Part shown: piece after piece, positions 33,074-41,013 of the stretch
How the letters are laid out: every line of letters begins with the position of its first letter
Position numbering within the stretch: position 1 is the first letter of the stretch
NCBI GenBank assembly: GCA_900315565.1
Contig: OMZS01000017.1
Coordinates: forward strand, 1-64,000
Direction: 5' to 3'
DNA length: 64,000 nucleotides
Origin: an uncultured Prevotellaceae bacterium
GTDB lineage: Bacteria; Bacteroidota; Bacteroidia; Bacteroidales; Bacteroidaceae
The notes under the pieces: model-generated
The model's database searches: none
What the model was told of the DNA's origin: nothing
What the model saw: the letters and a program-made list of their open reading frames with translations, nothing else
Position numbers and translations under genes: made by a program

Positions 33074-35239
33074 TCACCTAAGTTTCAGCAGGCAGGTTTC
33101 GCCTTTCTTGATGAAGTGTCCCGGGGGGAGACTCTGTTCGGTGACTTTGCCACGGCCCTCGATGCGAACCCTCACGCCACGGCTTTCGAGCATGAACACG
33201 GCGTCGCGCGCACCCATGCCGCGCACGTCGGGAACATGGGCGTTGCCGTAGTGCTTCACCTTCTGCAGCTGCACGGAGCCACGGTTTTCGGTGCCCTTGC
33301 CCCAAATGGGGGCACCCTCGGCGAATTTTCCGCTCCAACCGTCGTCGGTGCGCACGTTGAGGCGCGAGAGCACATAGTCGGCAGCCAGAATATTGCCATC
33401 CTTGATGCTAGGCACCATGACAGAGGCCGAATCGCGGGCATCCACCACGCTCAGCTTGATGTTCTGCGCCATGATGCCTTCGGCAATATGATGGAACACC
33501 ACGCCGCTCATGCCGCCGCCCGAGGCAGGCAGTCCCGACTTCTGAATGCACACAATGCAGCTGTAGCGGGGATTGTCGGCAGGGAAGAATCCGGCAAAAC
33601 TCAGCAGATAGTTCACCGTGCCACTGTGGTAGCCGCCGCCCTTGGCTATCTGAGCCGTACCGGTTTTGCCGGCCACCTTGAACGATTGCGAGCCGGCTTT
33701 CTTGCCGAGGCCTTGGCTCACCACATGTTCGAGTATGGTTTGCATGGTCTTCACGGTCTGCGGCTTGGCAATGTGTTCCTTGATGACGCGCACGGGAAAT
33801 TCGCGTATGATTTGTCCGTCTTTCGACACGTGCTTGATGAATCGCGGAGCCACCATCTTGCCGTTATTGGCTATGGCATTATAGAAAGTGAGCGTTGAAA
33901 TGGGCGGAATTTGCGTTTCGTAACCAATGCTCATCCAGGGCAGTGCGGTCTTGCTCCAGTTGGCCCAGTGCTTGCCGGTTTTGTCCATGCGGGGACGGCG
34001 TATCTTGGCCGGGCTCGAGCCTTTGAGCGGAATGTGCAGGTCTTCGGCAATGCCGAGGCTGTAGATGCGGTCAACAAATTGCTCGGGGTGGGCACTGTAG
34101 TACTCGTCGATGATGCGGCTCACCACGATGTTTGAGCTCACCTCCAGTCCGCGGGCCAGGGTGATGGCACCGTAGCCGCCGCGCCGCCAGTTGTGGTCTT
34201 TCATGTCGCGGCCGTGCATGTGATAGACACCACCGCCGGTTTCCACTACCTTCGACGTGTCGCACTTGCCGTCGTCGAGCGCCACCATCATCGAGGCCGT
34301 TTTGAACACCGAGCCGGGCTCGAGCAGGTCGCTCACGGCGTGGTTCTTCAGCTCGCGATACTCTACGCGCCCCTCGATGAGACATTTCTCCATGTTCACA
34401 ATGGCCTTGATGTCGCCTGTGGCCACCTCCATGACGATGGCCACGCCCACATTGCCGTTGATTTCGCGCAGCTCGTCGATGACGGCACGCTCGGCCAGGT
34501 CCTGAATGCCCACGTCGAGCGTGGTGACGATGTCGGCACCGTCGATGGGCGGTGTGTCCATGATGTCGAGATACTTGTTGAGCACCTTGTTGCGGTGTAT
34601 CAGTCCGTTGGTGCCGCGCAGAATGGTGTCGTAGGCCAGTTCCAGACCGAAGCGGGCGGTGTCCTTGGCACCAAACATGTCGCCCACGGTGCGCGAGGCC
34701 AGTGTGCCGAAGGGCCGCTTGCGGGCGTTGAACTCCTCGGCGTGGAATCCGCCCTTATAGCTGATGAGGTTGAATACGGGGAGCCGTTTCACCTCGCTGT
34801 AGGTGCTGTAGTCCACGCGCCGGGGCCAGATGGCCATGTTGCGCGCCATCTTGGCGTGGCCCGTTTCGAGCAGTGTGCGGAACTCAGCCGCCGATTTTTG
34901 CGGGAATATCTGGTTCAGTCCGTTGCAGATGCTGTCGAGCTTGTCGTACCACAACGAGTCGTTGCCGGCATCGTGCAGGGCCTTGAAGTCCATATACATC
35001 TTGAATTCGGGCAGCGAGCTGGCCATCAGCCGTCCGTCGCAGCTCAGAATGTTGCCGCGCACCGGCTTCACCACCACACTGTCTTTCTTCAGACGCGAGG
35101 CCACCTGCATCCAGTAGTCGCGTTTGACGGTGCTGATGTAGAGCGCCCGCGCAATGATGACGATGCCCAGGAGCAACATCACGTAGGCAATCATCTTATA
35201 GCGCGGCACTATTTTTTTTCTATCGAACAAACTACTCAT
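33074..35239 (-). CDS. ftsI: Septal transpeptidase FtsI (PBP3), PASTA-tailed
   Basis: Class B penicillin-binding protein cross-linking septal peptidoglycan. I start at 35239 (MSSLFDRKKIVPRYK), which overlaps the ftsL stop as TGATG; the longer frame adds 34 residues overlapping ftsL. One N-terminal span (about 17-36), dimerisation domain, then the catalytic SxxK in EPGSVFKTASM, SxN in EVSSNIVVSRI and KTG in KVAGKTGTAQIAKGG. The last 65 residues are a PASTA domain (VPDVRGMGARDAVFMLESRG), unlike E. coli FtsI. Confidence 0.96.
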   Translation of the reverse strand: MSSLFDRKKIVPRYKMIAYVMLLLGIVIIARALYISTVKRDYWMQVASRLKKDSVVVKPVRGNILSCDGRLMASSLPEFKMYMDFKALHDAGNDSLWYDKLDSICNGLNQIFPQKSAAEFRTLLETGHAKMARNMAIWPRRVDYSTYSEVKRLPVFNLISYKGGFHAEEFNARKRPFGTLASRTVGDMFGAKDTARFGLELAYDTILRGTNGLIHRNKVLNKYLDIMDTPPIDGADIVTTLDVGIQDLAERAVIDELREINGNVGVAIVMEVATGDIKAIVNMEKCLIEGRVEYRELKNHAVSDLLEPGSVFKTASMMVALDDGKCDTSKVVETGGGVYHMHGRDMKDHNWRRGGYGAITLARGLEVSSNIVVSRIIDEYYSAHPEQFVDRIYSLGIAEDLHIPLKGSSPAKIRRPRMDKTGKHWANWSKTALPWMSIGYETQIPPISTLTFYNAIANNGKMVAPRFIKHVSKDGQIIREFPVRVIKEHIAKPQTVKTMQTILEHVVSQGLGKKAGSQSFKVAGKTGTAQIAKGGGYHSGTVNYLLSFAGFFPADNPRYSCIVCIQKSGLPASGGGMSGVVFHHIAEGIMAQNIKLSVVDARDSASVMVPSIKDGNILAADYVLSRLNVRTDDGWSGKFAEGAPIWGKGTENRGSVQLQKVKHYGNAHVPDVRGMGARDAVFMLESRGVRVRIEGRGKVTEQSLPPGHFIKKGETCLLKLR

Positions 35240-35892
35240 CAGTTTTGTGGTACATAAATAATATAAGGTGGCTGGTCGGCAATGTGCAGCAGGCTGTCGT
35301 TGTTCTGCTTCAGCATGTCGAGCACGTGGCTCTCGCGGCATTTCTCGGTCAGCATGCTGCTGCTCGAGAGAGCTTTGTATTTGGCGTCTTGCAACTCGCT
35401 GTTCAGACGGTCAATCTCCAGCAGATTGCGCTGGCAGCTGTAGCGGTTGGAGATATAGACGATGGTGAAGGCGACAATGATGAGAATCATGCCTATTTGC
35501 CGTCGGATCATCGAGGCGGTGAGAAAGTCGCCGCCGAGCACCTTTCTGAGTGTGACGCTCGAGGTGAGGGTGCTTTCGTCCTCGCGGGCCTGCTCGTGGA
35601 TGGCCTCTTTCAGGGCCGCGCCGAAGTTCTCCTCTTTTTTCTCCTCGGCTTTCTTGCCGGCTTCAGCGTCTTTGCCGGCGTCGTCGTCGCGGGCAGGCCC
35701 GTCGCTGCCCGTCGCCGTTGCAGTCTTGGGGCTGTTGGCGGTGTTTTTGGGTGTTGACGAGGCGGCATTGTGCGCTTTCACCTGCGTGTCGGGAGGCACA
35801 ATGGTTCCGTCCTCGTCAGCAATGGCGTGGTCGGCGGGCAGTGGCTCTGCCGCCGTTATGGGGTTTTGTATGTATTTCTTCTCTTCGTTCAT
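35239..35892 (-). CDS. ftsL: FtsL-like divisome protein, 217 aa
   Basis: Matches the Bacteroidetes FtsL-like layout: a long cytoplasmic, low-complexity N-terminus (1-110, Ala/Lys/Glu rich), a single span (about 132-150, IGMILIIVAFTIVYISNRYS) and a short periplasmic coiled coil (LLEIDRLNSELQDAKYKALS). The position between rsmH and ftsI supports the call. The TGATG overlap with ftsI implies translational coupling. Much longer than the 121-residue E. coli protein because of the cytoplasmic part. Confidence 0.85.
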   Translation of the reverse strand: MNEEKKYIQNPITAAEPLPADHAIADEDGTIVPPDTQVKAHNAASSTPKNTANSPKTATATGSDGPARDDDAGKDAEAGKKAEEKKEENFGAALKEAIHEQAREDESTLTSSVTLRKVLGGDFLTASMIRRQIGMILIIVAFTIVYISNRYSCQRNLLEIDRLNSELQDAKYKALSSSSMLTEKCRESHVLDMLKQNNDSLLHIADQPPYIIYVPQN

Positions 35893-35910
35893 TCTGCTTG
35901 CACTCCTCTT

Positions 35911-35938
35911 TTCTCACTTCTCATTTCTCATTTCTCTC
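35911..35938 (+). repeat. Heptamer array, TTCTCAT type (ftsL-rsmH junction)
   Basis: Four units TTCTCAC, TTCTCAT, TTCTCAT, TTCTCTC. It includes the rsmH stop and encodes its last residues. Confidence 0.8.
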
Positions 35939-36868
35939 CGCCACCCTCAGCTTGGCACTGCGGCTGCGCGGGTTGCGGGCCTGCTCGTCGTCGCTGGGAA
36001 CGATGACTTTGTTGTTCACCAGCGTGAACGGCGACTCGGTGCGCCCGAAGAAATCCTGGTGGACGCGACCCTCCACGTTGCCGGCCTTCATGATGTTTTT
36101 CACCATGCGGTCCTCGAGCGAGTGATAGGTGATGACCACTAGCCGTCCGCCTGGCCTGAGCAGCCCGGTGGCGGCCTGGAGCATCTCCTGCAAGGCGCTC
36201 ATCTCGTGGTTCACCTCGATGCGCAGGGCCTGAAAGAGGCGGGCCATTTCTTTTTTCTGCCGGCTCTCGGTAAGCTCGGCGTCGTCTTCGTCGGTCATGG
36301 TGCGGCCGGTGACGGCACTGATGAACTGCTGGGTGGTTTCAATCTTGTATGCGGCCCGAGCCCTGACCAGCTGGGCCGCCACGCGGCGCGCCTGTTTCAC
36401 CTCGCCATACAGGCGGAACACGTTGCAGAGCTGCTGCTCGTCGTAGGTGTTCACCACGTCGGCAGCCGTCATGGTGGCGCTCCGGTTCATGCGCATGTCG
36501 AGCCTGGACTTGAACCGGAACGAGAATCCGCGGCTGCCGTCGTCGAAGTGGTGGCTCGAAACACCGAGGTCGGCCATCAGACCGTCGATTTGCTCTACGC
36601 CGTAGTAGCGCATCCAGTTGCGCAGGTAGCGGAAGTTGCTGCGCACAAAGGTGAAACGCTCGTCGGCGGGCACCTGTCCGAGCACGTCCTCGTCCTGGTC
36701 GAAGCCAAACAGCCGGCCGTCTTTGCCCAGACGGCTCAGAATGGCGCGACTGTGTCCGCCGCCGCCAAAGGTCACGTCAACGTAGGTGCCTGCGGGCCTG
36801 ATGTCAAGCCCGTCGATGCTCTCGTCGAGGAGAACCGGAACATGATAGCTGTCGGTAGGAATGGTCAT
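35921..36868 (-). CDS. rsmH: 16S rRNA (cytosine(1402)-N4)-methyltransferase RsmH
   Basis: SAM-dependent methyltransferase acting on 16S rRNA C1402, formerly MraW. HVPVLLDESIDGLDIRPAGTY and YVDVTFGGGGHSRAIL (SAM loop), FGFDQDEDVLGQ, LMADLGVSSHHFDDGSRGFS and VITYHSLEDRMVK are all characteristic. 315 residues. Starts 5 nt after the mraZ stop. Confidence 0.97.
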   Translation of the reverse strand: MTIPTDSYHVPVLLDESIDGLDIRPAGTYVDVTFGGGGHSRAILSRLGKDGRLFGFDQDEDVLGQVPADERFTFVRSNFRYLRNWMRYYGVEQIDGLMADLGVSSHHFDDGSRGFSFRFKSRLDMRMNRSATMTAADVVNTYDEQQLCNVFRLYGEVKQARRVAAQLVRARAAYKIETTQQFISAVTGRTMTDEDDAELTESRQKKEMARLFQALRIEVNHEMSALQEMLQAATGLLRPGGRLVVITYHSLEDRMVKNIMKAGNVEGRVHQDFFGRTESPFTLVNNKVIVPSDDEQARNPRSRSAKLRVAERNEK

Positions 36869-36873
36869 AAGGC

Positions 36874-37320
36874 TTATTCACCTCCCATAATGCTTTCCAT
36901 GGCGCGGCTGAATTCTTCGGCTTCCATGAAGGGCTGGTTGCCCTCGTCATTGCTCCATATTTCGATGGTGTCGTCAACACCCACAAATTTCAGGCTTTGC
37001 TCTATGTGCGCCATGCGCAGGTATCGCTTGGGGATGAGGAAACGACCGTTGCCGTCGAGCTCAATCAGCTCGGCATCGGCCACGAACTGACGGAAAATCT
37101 GCTGATGGGCCTTGTTCCAGCGGTTGAGCGAGGAGCGCAGCACGTCCATCTGAGCATTCCAGACGTCCATGGGATAGAGCACAAGACTGTCCTGGTGGAT
37201 GTCTTTCCTGAGCACCAACTGCTCGCACCCGGCGCTTTGCAGCACCTTGCGGAACGTGGCCGGCAGGAAAGCCCTTCCCTTGGCATCAATCTTGGCTTCT
37301 ATGTTTCCTAAAAAACGCAT
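36874..37320 (-). CDS. mraZ: Transcriptional regulator MraZ
   Basis: First gene of the dcw block. Two SpoVT/AbrB-like MraZ domains: FLGNIEAKIDAKGRAFLPATF (4-50) and ELIELDGNGRFLIPKRYLRM (85-130). In E. coli MraZ binds repeats ahead of its own gene and represses the cluster. Here -7 box TAATTTTG lies 30 nt upstream; direct GTGGG-type repeats (AGTGGGAAAAAGTGG, TTGTGGGGAAAA on the minus strand) follow upstream of it and may be the binding sites, by analogy with known GTGGG boxes. Confidence 0.95.
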   Translation of the reverse strand: MRFLGNIEAKIDAKGRAFLPATFRKVLQSAGCEQLVLRKDIHQDSLVLYPMDVWNAQMDVLRSSLNRWNKAHQQIFRQFVADAELIELDGNGRFLIPKRYLRMAHIEQSLKFVGVDDTIEIWSNDEGNQPFMEAEEFSRAMESIMGGE

Positions 37321-37349
37321 ACGTACATCTTATATTCACAATTCGGCTC

Positions 37350-37400
37350 CAAAATTACATATTTTTCCCCACAATCCTCCACTTTTTCCCACTTTTTTTC
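37350..37400 (-). promoter_or_regulatory. mraZ promoter with GTGG(G)-type repeats
   Basis: -7 box TAATTTTG at 37357-37350 on the minus strand. Upstream on that strand GTGGGGAAA, GTGGAGG and GTGGGAAA occur about 10 nt apart, similar to the MraZ operator boxes known in other bacteria. Operator role is inferred. Confidence 0.5.
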
Positions 37401-37590
37401 GAAAAATAATGTTTTTTCTTGATTTGCTGCTATTTTCCGCCTCCATTTTCTCCCTTCCAATCGCGGTGCCCGTCGTCCTGGCCCGTGCCTTTTCGCGCAG
37501 GTTTCTTGTTTCGCGCCCACCGTTCCCGACTTTAACGTTCGTTAACCCGTGAGATGTGTGCGCCTTTTTCGCCATTACGAAAATAACGCT

Positions 37591-37598
37591 TAACTTTG
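37591..37598 (+). promoter_or_regulatory. -7 box of the HU-HIG gene
   Basis: TAACTTTG, preceded by a T-run near -33. It lies directly before a dispersed repeat copy, leaving a leader of about 130 nt. Confidence 0.55.
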
Positions 37599-37605
37599 CG
37601 CTCAG

Positions 37606-37648
37606 ATTTTCTAGAAAATTCGAGCGTCCCGTCGTGAGTTATTTCCGC
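37606..37648 (+). repeat. Dispersed repeat with TCTAGA core, copy C
   Basis: TTTTCTAGAAAATTCGAGCG followed by TCCCGTCGTGAGTTATTTCC. Same order and orientation as 53855-53921, inverted with respect to 11389-11495. Sits in the 5' leader of the HU-HIG gene. Confidence 0.75.
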
Positions 37649-37735
37649 CGGCTCGGCCTTGCGGATTTTATCTTGCGGAGAGGCAAATAAAAAGTCTTTG
37701 AAAAATCCATCATCATTCACCAACCATCGCTCAAC

Positions 37736-38296
37736 ATGAAATACAAAGTTACGAAAGAAAACCGCCCCACGCTGAAGAACTACGGCCGCTACAAGGCTGT
37801 AGCCGTTCACGAGCAGACCGTGGAGACCCGCCAGATTGTGAGCGAGGTGTGCCGCAGCACAGGTGCCTCGCGCGGCTCTGTCATCGCCGTGCTTGTGGGG
37901 CTGGCCGAGGCTGTGGGCCACCACTTGCGGCAGGGCGACCGTGTGCGCCTGGACGACTGGGGCCTGCTCAAACTGGAAATTGACAGTCAGAAGGTGGAAA
38001 ATGCCGATGAATTCGACGAAAATCGCCATATACGGGCCGTGCGGCTGCATTTCATTCCCGAGAGCCGCCATGGCCGGCAACCGCTCTACCACGGCATACG
38101 GTTTACCCGCGCCGACGCACCCCAAGCACAACCCCGTCAGGCGAGCACACCCCCTGCCCGTCCGGCAGTGGTGCAGTTTCAAAAAATCCCCATTTCATCG
38201 GAGAAATCAATGCATTCTGTTCCCATTTTAAATACACCTAATCTTCAACCATTTTACCCTTATGAAAATTACCCTAGAAATTCCGGAATACAGTAA
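37736..38296 (+). CDS. HU-HIG family DNA-binding protein, 186 aa
   Basis: Residues 1-120 fit the HU-HIG subfamily of HU-like histones in Bacteroidetes: KYKVTKENRPTLKNYGRYKA, TRQIVSEVCRSTGASRGSV and GDRVRLDDWGLLKLEI. The tail (125-186) is Pro/Gln-rich and unlike coding sequence in its last 35 codons. It overlaps the next ORF by 35 nt, which is unusual, and a frameshift or later start of the true end cannot be excluded. Probably binds DNA non-specifically. Confidence 0.75.
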   Translation: MKYKVTKENRPTLKNYGRYKAVAVHEQTVETRQIVSEVCRSTGASRGSVIAVLVGLAEAVGHHLRQGDRVRLDDWGLLKLEIDSQKVENADEFDENRHIRAVRLHFIPESRHGRQPLYHGIRFTRADAPQAQPRQASTPPARPAVVQFQKIPISSEKSMHSVPILNTPNLQPFYPYENYPRNSGIQ

Positions 38297-38516
38297 AGAC
38301 GGACTCAAACTCAACTGGACCGACAGCTTCGTGATAAAAGTGGAGTCGTCGGCCCGTGAGGTGATTGTTTCGGCCAACAAAGAGGGGCTGTTGTCGCTCG
38401 CCAACCACTTGCTGAATTTGGCGCAAGACAGTGTGCCCGCTGGCGCTCATATCCATTTCGATGCATACAACTCGTTGGAAGACGGTTCGTCGGAACTGGT
38501 GGTGCAGAAAATCTGA
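38262..38516 (+). CDS. Imm32-like small protein, 84 aa
   Basis: ANKEGLLSLANHLLNLAQDS and HIHFDAYNSLEDGSSELVVQ match the pattern I associate with the Imm32 immunity family (PF15566), normally found near polymorphic toxins. No toxin gene is adjacent here. The ATG is inside the end of the HU-HIG frame; the sequence before it looks like a free-standing leader. Function not proven. Confidence 0.6.
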   Translation: MKITLEIPEYSKDGLKLNWTDSFVIKVESSAREVIVSANKEGLLSLANHLLNLAQDSVPAGAHIHFDAYNSLEDGSSELVVQKI

Positions 38517-38596
38517 TGCTCATCCACCGACCTGTCTGATTTGCGCAGCAACATAGTTTCTTTTCTGTGAAATAAAGAAATGACAGCACGAAAACG

Positions 38597-38633
38597 AAAC
38601 TTGGCAACTCTCTTTACGAAATTTGCCAAGTTT
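38597..38633. terminator. Bidirectional terminator-like hairpin
   Basis: AAACTTGGCAA (38597-38607) and TTGCCAAGTTT (38623-38633) form an 11-bp stem between the convergent Imm32-like and DUF2442 genes. Confidence 0.6.
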
Positions 38634-38701
38634 CCATGTAATTTTGGGGAGAACAGCGATGTGTCCATCCTCTCGTTTGTGGTTTCCGTCCACAAAGGTT
38701 G

Positions 38702-38959
38702 TTAAGCTGCCACGCCTAGCTCATAAAGATGCTCGGGGGCGATGTCGATGGTGCCGTCAAGCCAGCAGACCGTCCAACCGTCAAGGTCAAAGCGTTCGAA
38801 CACGTCCTTGTCGCGAAGCGGGGCAAATATCTTGTACTTCTCAATGAGCGGCAGGCAGTCGAAGATGCGCTCACTGCCGTCGTTGAAAGTCAGGTAAAGC
38901 CGATAGCCTTCAAGTGCGCGGGCGGCTGTGACCCATCTCAATTCATTTTTCTGTTCCAT
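38702..38959 (-). CDS. DUF2442 domain protein, 85 aa
   Basis: YRLYLTFNDGSERIFDCLPL and FERFDLDGWTVCWLDGTIDI are the DUF2442 core (PF10387). It is paired with DUF4160 upstream, five nt apart, an association repeated in many bacteria and often predicted to be a toxin-antitoxin-like or stress module. No activity is known to me. Confidence 0.85.
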   Translation of the reverse strand: MEQKNELRWVTAARALEGYRLYLTFNDGSERIFDCLPLIEKYKIFAPLRDKDVFERFDLDGWTVCWLDGTIDIAPEHLYELGVAA

Positions 38960-38964
38960 ATTGC

Positions 38965-39222
38965 TTAGTCGAGTGGATTGATTTTAACCAGCGTCTCGCC
39001 ATTTTCCATGCGCTCCCAGTTCTCCATCAGTTCGTCCTTGTGCAGGTCGAGCCACTCGAAGACGAGGTGCAGTGCTCGGCGCGGCATCTGTCCTGTCACC
39101 TTTCCCGTCTGTATGTCGATAGTGGCGCGGTACTCATTGTAGCGCACGTGGAAGTGTGGCGGATTGTGGTCGGGCAAGTACATCGTGATGACGATGCCGT
39201 AAAAGTGGCAAATCTCTGGCAT
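38965..39222 (-). CDS. DUF4160 domain protein, 85 aa
   Basis: MPEICHFYGIVITMYLPDHN followed by PPHFHVRYNEYRATIDIQTG and ALHLVFEWLDLHKDELMENW match DUF4160 (PF13711). Lies first in the operon with DUF2442. -7 box TAACTTTG at 39259-39252, 29 nt before the ATG. Confidence 0.85.
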   Translation of the reverse strand: MPEICHFYGIVITMYLPDHNPPHFHVRYNEYRATIDIQTGKVTGQMPRRALHLVFEWLDLHKDELMENWERMENGETLVKINPLD

Positions 39223-39251
39223 GTTGATTCGTTTGATTGTTTTATCTGTGA

Positions 39252-39259
39252 CAAAGTTA
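39252..39259 (-). promoter_or_regulatory. -7 box of the DUF4160-DUF2442 operon
   Basis: TAACTTTG on the minus strand; -33 not clear. The 150 nt up to the divergent AKR promoter hold nothing else I recognise. Confidence 0.5.
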
Positions 39260-39407
39260 GCAATTATTTTTCAATCTTATGCCGTTTTGTACGTTAAACT
39301 TACAAAATACTGGCCAGAACGGCTTTAAAATCATTACCTGATTGCGGGAAATCTCTATAAATCAAGTTAAAATTGGGATGATATGTGACTTTTCTATAAA
39401 AATGTTG

Positions 39408-39415
39408 TATCTTTG
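39408..39415 (+). promoter_or_regulatory. -7 box of the aldo/keto reductase gene
   Basis: TATCTTTG; leader of about 115 nt to the ATG at 39538. Confidence 0.55.
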
Positions 39416-39537
39416 CGTTCGGATATTAGTAAACATTAGTTAGCAAGTGGGCGAAGCTGTTTTTCGTTATCTGCAAAACACAGGCATGCCCTCAAGCGGA
39501 TGTTTGCTATGCTGACCAAACACAGACTTAACACATT

Positions 39538-40911
39538 ATGGCACAAATGGAAAACAACAAGAAGCACAGCAAAGAGATGAGCCGCAGAGAGTTTCTGAGG
39601 CGGCTGGGACTGGGTGCCGGCTCTGCCATGGCACTGATGGCCATGGAGCCGTTTGCCGTTTTGGCGAGCAACGAGAAGAAACAGCCTGCAGAAAACCGCA
39701 TGACCTACAGGGTGCAGCACGGCACTGGCGAACAAATATCGCTGCTGGGGTTTGGCATGATGCGCCTGCCCAACGACCAGGATGAGGTGAACCAGCTGGT
39801 GGATTATGCCATTGAGCACGGAGTGAACTATTTCGACACCGCGCCCATGTATATGGGAGGCCGCTCGGAAGTGCTCATGGGCAATGCCCTCTCGCGGCAT
39901 CCGCGCGACAAATATTTTGTTGCCACGAAGATGTCGAACCAGAACCAGCGGCTGTGGTCGCTCGAAGACTCGAAAAACATGTACTACCAGTCGTTTCAGC
40001 GGCTGAAGACCGACCACATAGACTATTATCTGCTGCACAGCATCGGCGGAGGCGGGCTCGACACGCTCAACGGGCGTTTCATGGATAACGGGCTGCTCGA
40101 CTTCCTGCTGGAAGAACGTAAAGCCGGCCGCATACGCCATCTGGGATTCTCCTACCACGGCGATGTGAGCGTATTCGACTGGCTGTTAGACCATAACGAC
40201 GACTACCACTGGGACTTTGTGCAGATACAGATGAATTTCCTCGACTGGCGGCACGCCTCGCTCAACAAGGGCGGATGGAGGAAAGACGCCGACGCGGAAT
40301 ATCTCTACAACAAATGTCAGAAGTTGGATATTCAGTGCGTGGTGATGGAGCCGCTGCGTGGTGGCGCGCTGGGTAAGCTGCAGAGCGAGCAGGTTGAGCA
40401 GCTGAAAGCCCTGCGGCCCAACGACAGTGCCGCCCGATGGGCATTCAGATGGGTGGGTTCGCACACCAACATCCTTACCACCCTGAGCGGCATGAACAGA
40501 ATGGATCATCTCATCGACAATGTGGAGACTTTCTCGCCCCTCGACCCGTGCACCGAAAGCGAAAACGCACTGCTGGCCAGCATTGCCGACGTGATGGCAG
40601 GCTTCCCCACCATTCCGTGCACCACGTGCAGCTATTGCATGCCGTGTCCCTACGGAGTGAATATTCCCGCTAACTTTGCCTACTACAACGAGGCCGTTAA
40701 TGAGCATATACTCCCCTTGCCCGACCGTGGAGCCGCCGACTATCAGGCCAGGCAACAGCAGTTTGCCGAGGGGATGAGGGCTGCCCTTCCCGACGAGAAG
40801 ACGTGGGCGCAGGCTTGCCAGGACTGCGAAGAGTGTCTTTCGAAGTGTCCGCAGCAGATACGCATTCCCAACCAGATGGCCCGCATCGTGGAAACCCTCA
40901 GAAAAGCATAA
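39538..40911 (+). CDS. Twin-arginine aldo/keto reductase with 4Fe-4S domain, 457 aa
   Basis: A twin-arginine leader is visible (SRREFLRRLGLGAGSAMALM, residues 15-34), so export by Tat is likely. The aldo/keto reductase barrel follows from about 60, with the catalytic Asp100 (NYFDTAPMY), Tyr105 and Lys131 (VATKM) and a His in DYYLLHSIGG. A C-terminal part has the cysteine clusters CTTCSYCMPCPYG and CQDCEECLSKCPQ, enough for iron-sulfur binding. The reaction and electron partner are unknown. Monocistronic, ending in a strong hairpin. Confidence 0.9.
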   Translation: MAQMENNKKHSKEMSRREFLRRLGLGAGSAMALMAMEPFAVLASNEKKQPAENRMTYRVQHGTGEQISLLGFGMMRLPNDQDEVNQLVDYAIEHGVNYFDTAPMYMGGRSEVLMGNALSRHPRDKYFVATKMSNQNQRLWSLEDSKNMYYQSFQRLKTDHIDYYLLHSIGGGGLDTLNGRFMDNGLLDFLLEERKAGRIRHLGFSYHGDVSVFDWLLDHNDDYHWDFVQIQMNFLDWRHASLNKGGWRKDADAEYLYNKCQKLDIQCVVMEPLRGGALGKLQSEQVEQLKALRPNDSAARWAFRWVGSHTNILTTLSGMNRMDHLIDNVETFSPLDPCTESENALLASIADVMAGFPTIPCTTCSYCMPCPYGVNIPANFAYYNEAVNEHILPLPDRGAADYQARQQQFAEGMRAALPDEKTWAQACQDCEECLSKCPQQIRIPNQMARIVETLRKA

Positions 40912-40921
40912 GGGAAAACAA

Positions 40922-40969
40922 AGGCCGACGGGCGCTGTCTCTCGCGTGAGAGGCAGCGCCCGTCGGCCT
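40922..40969. terminator. Strong bidirectional terminator
   Basis: Perfect 16-bp arms AGGCCGACGGGCGCTG and CAGCGCCCGTCGGCCT with a smaller CTCTC/GAGAG stem in the loop, between the convergent reductase and lpxH genes. Confidence 0.85.
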
Positions 40970-41013
40970 GACAGATGCACAGGCTGCAAATGGTGGCAGC
41001 AGGTTGCGGCGGT

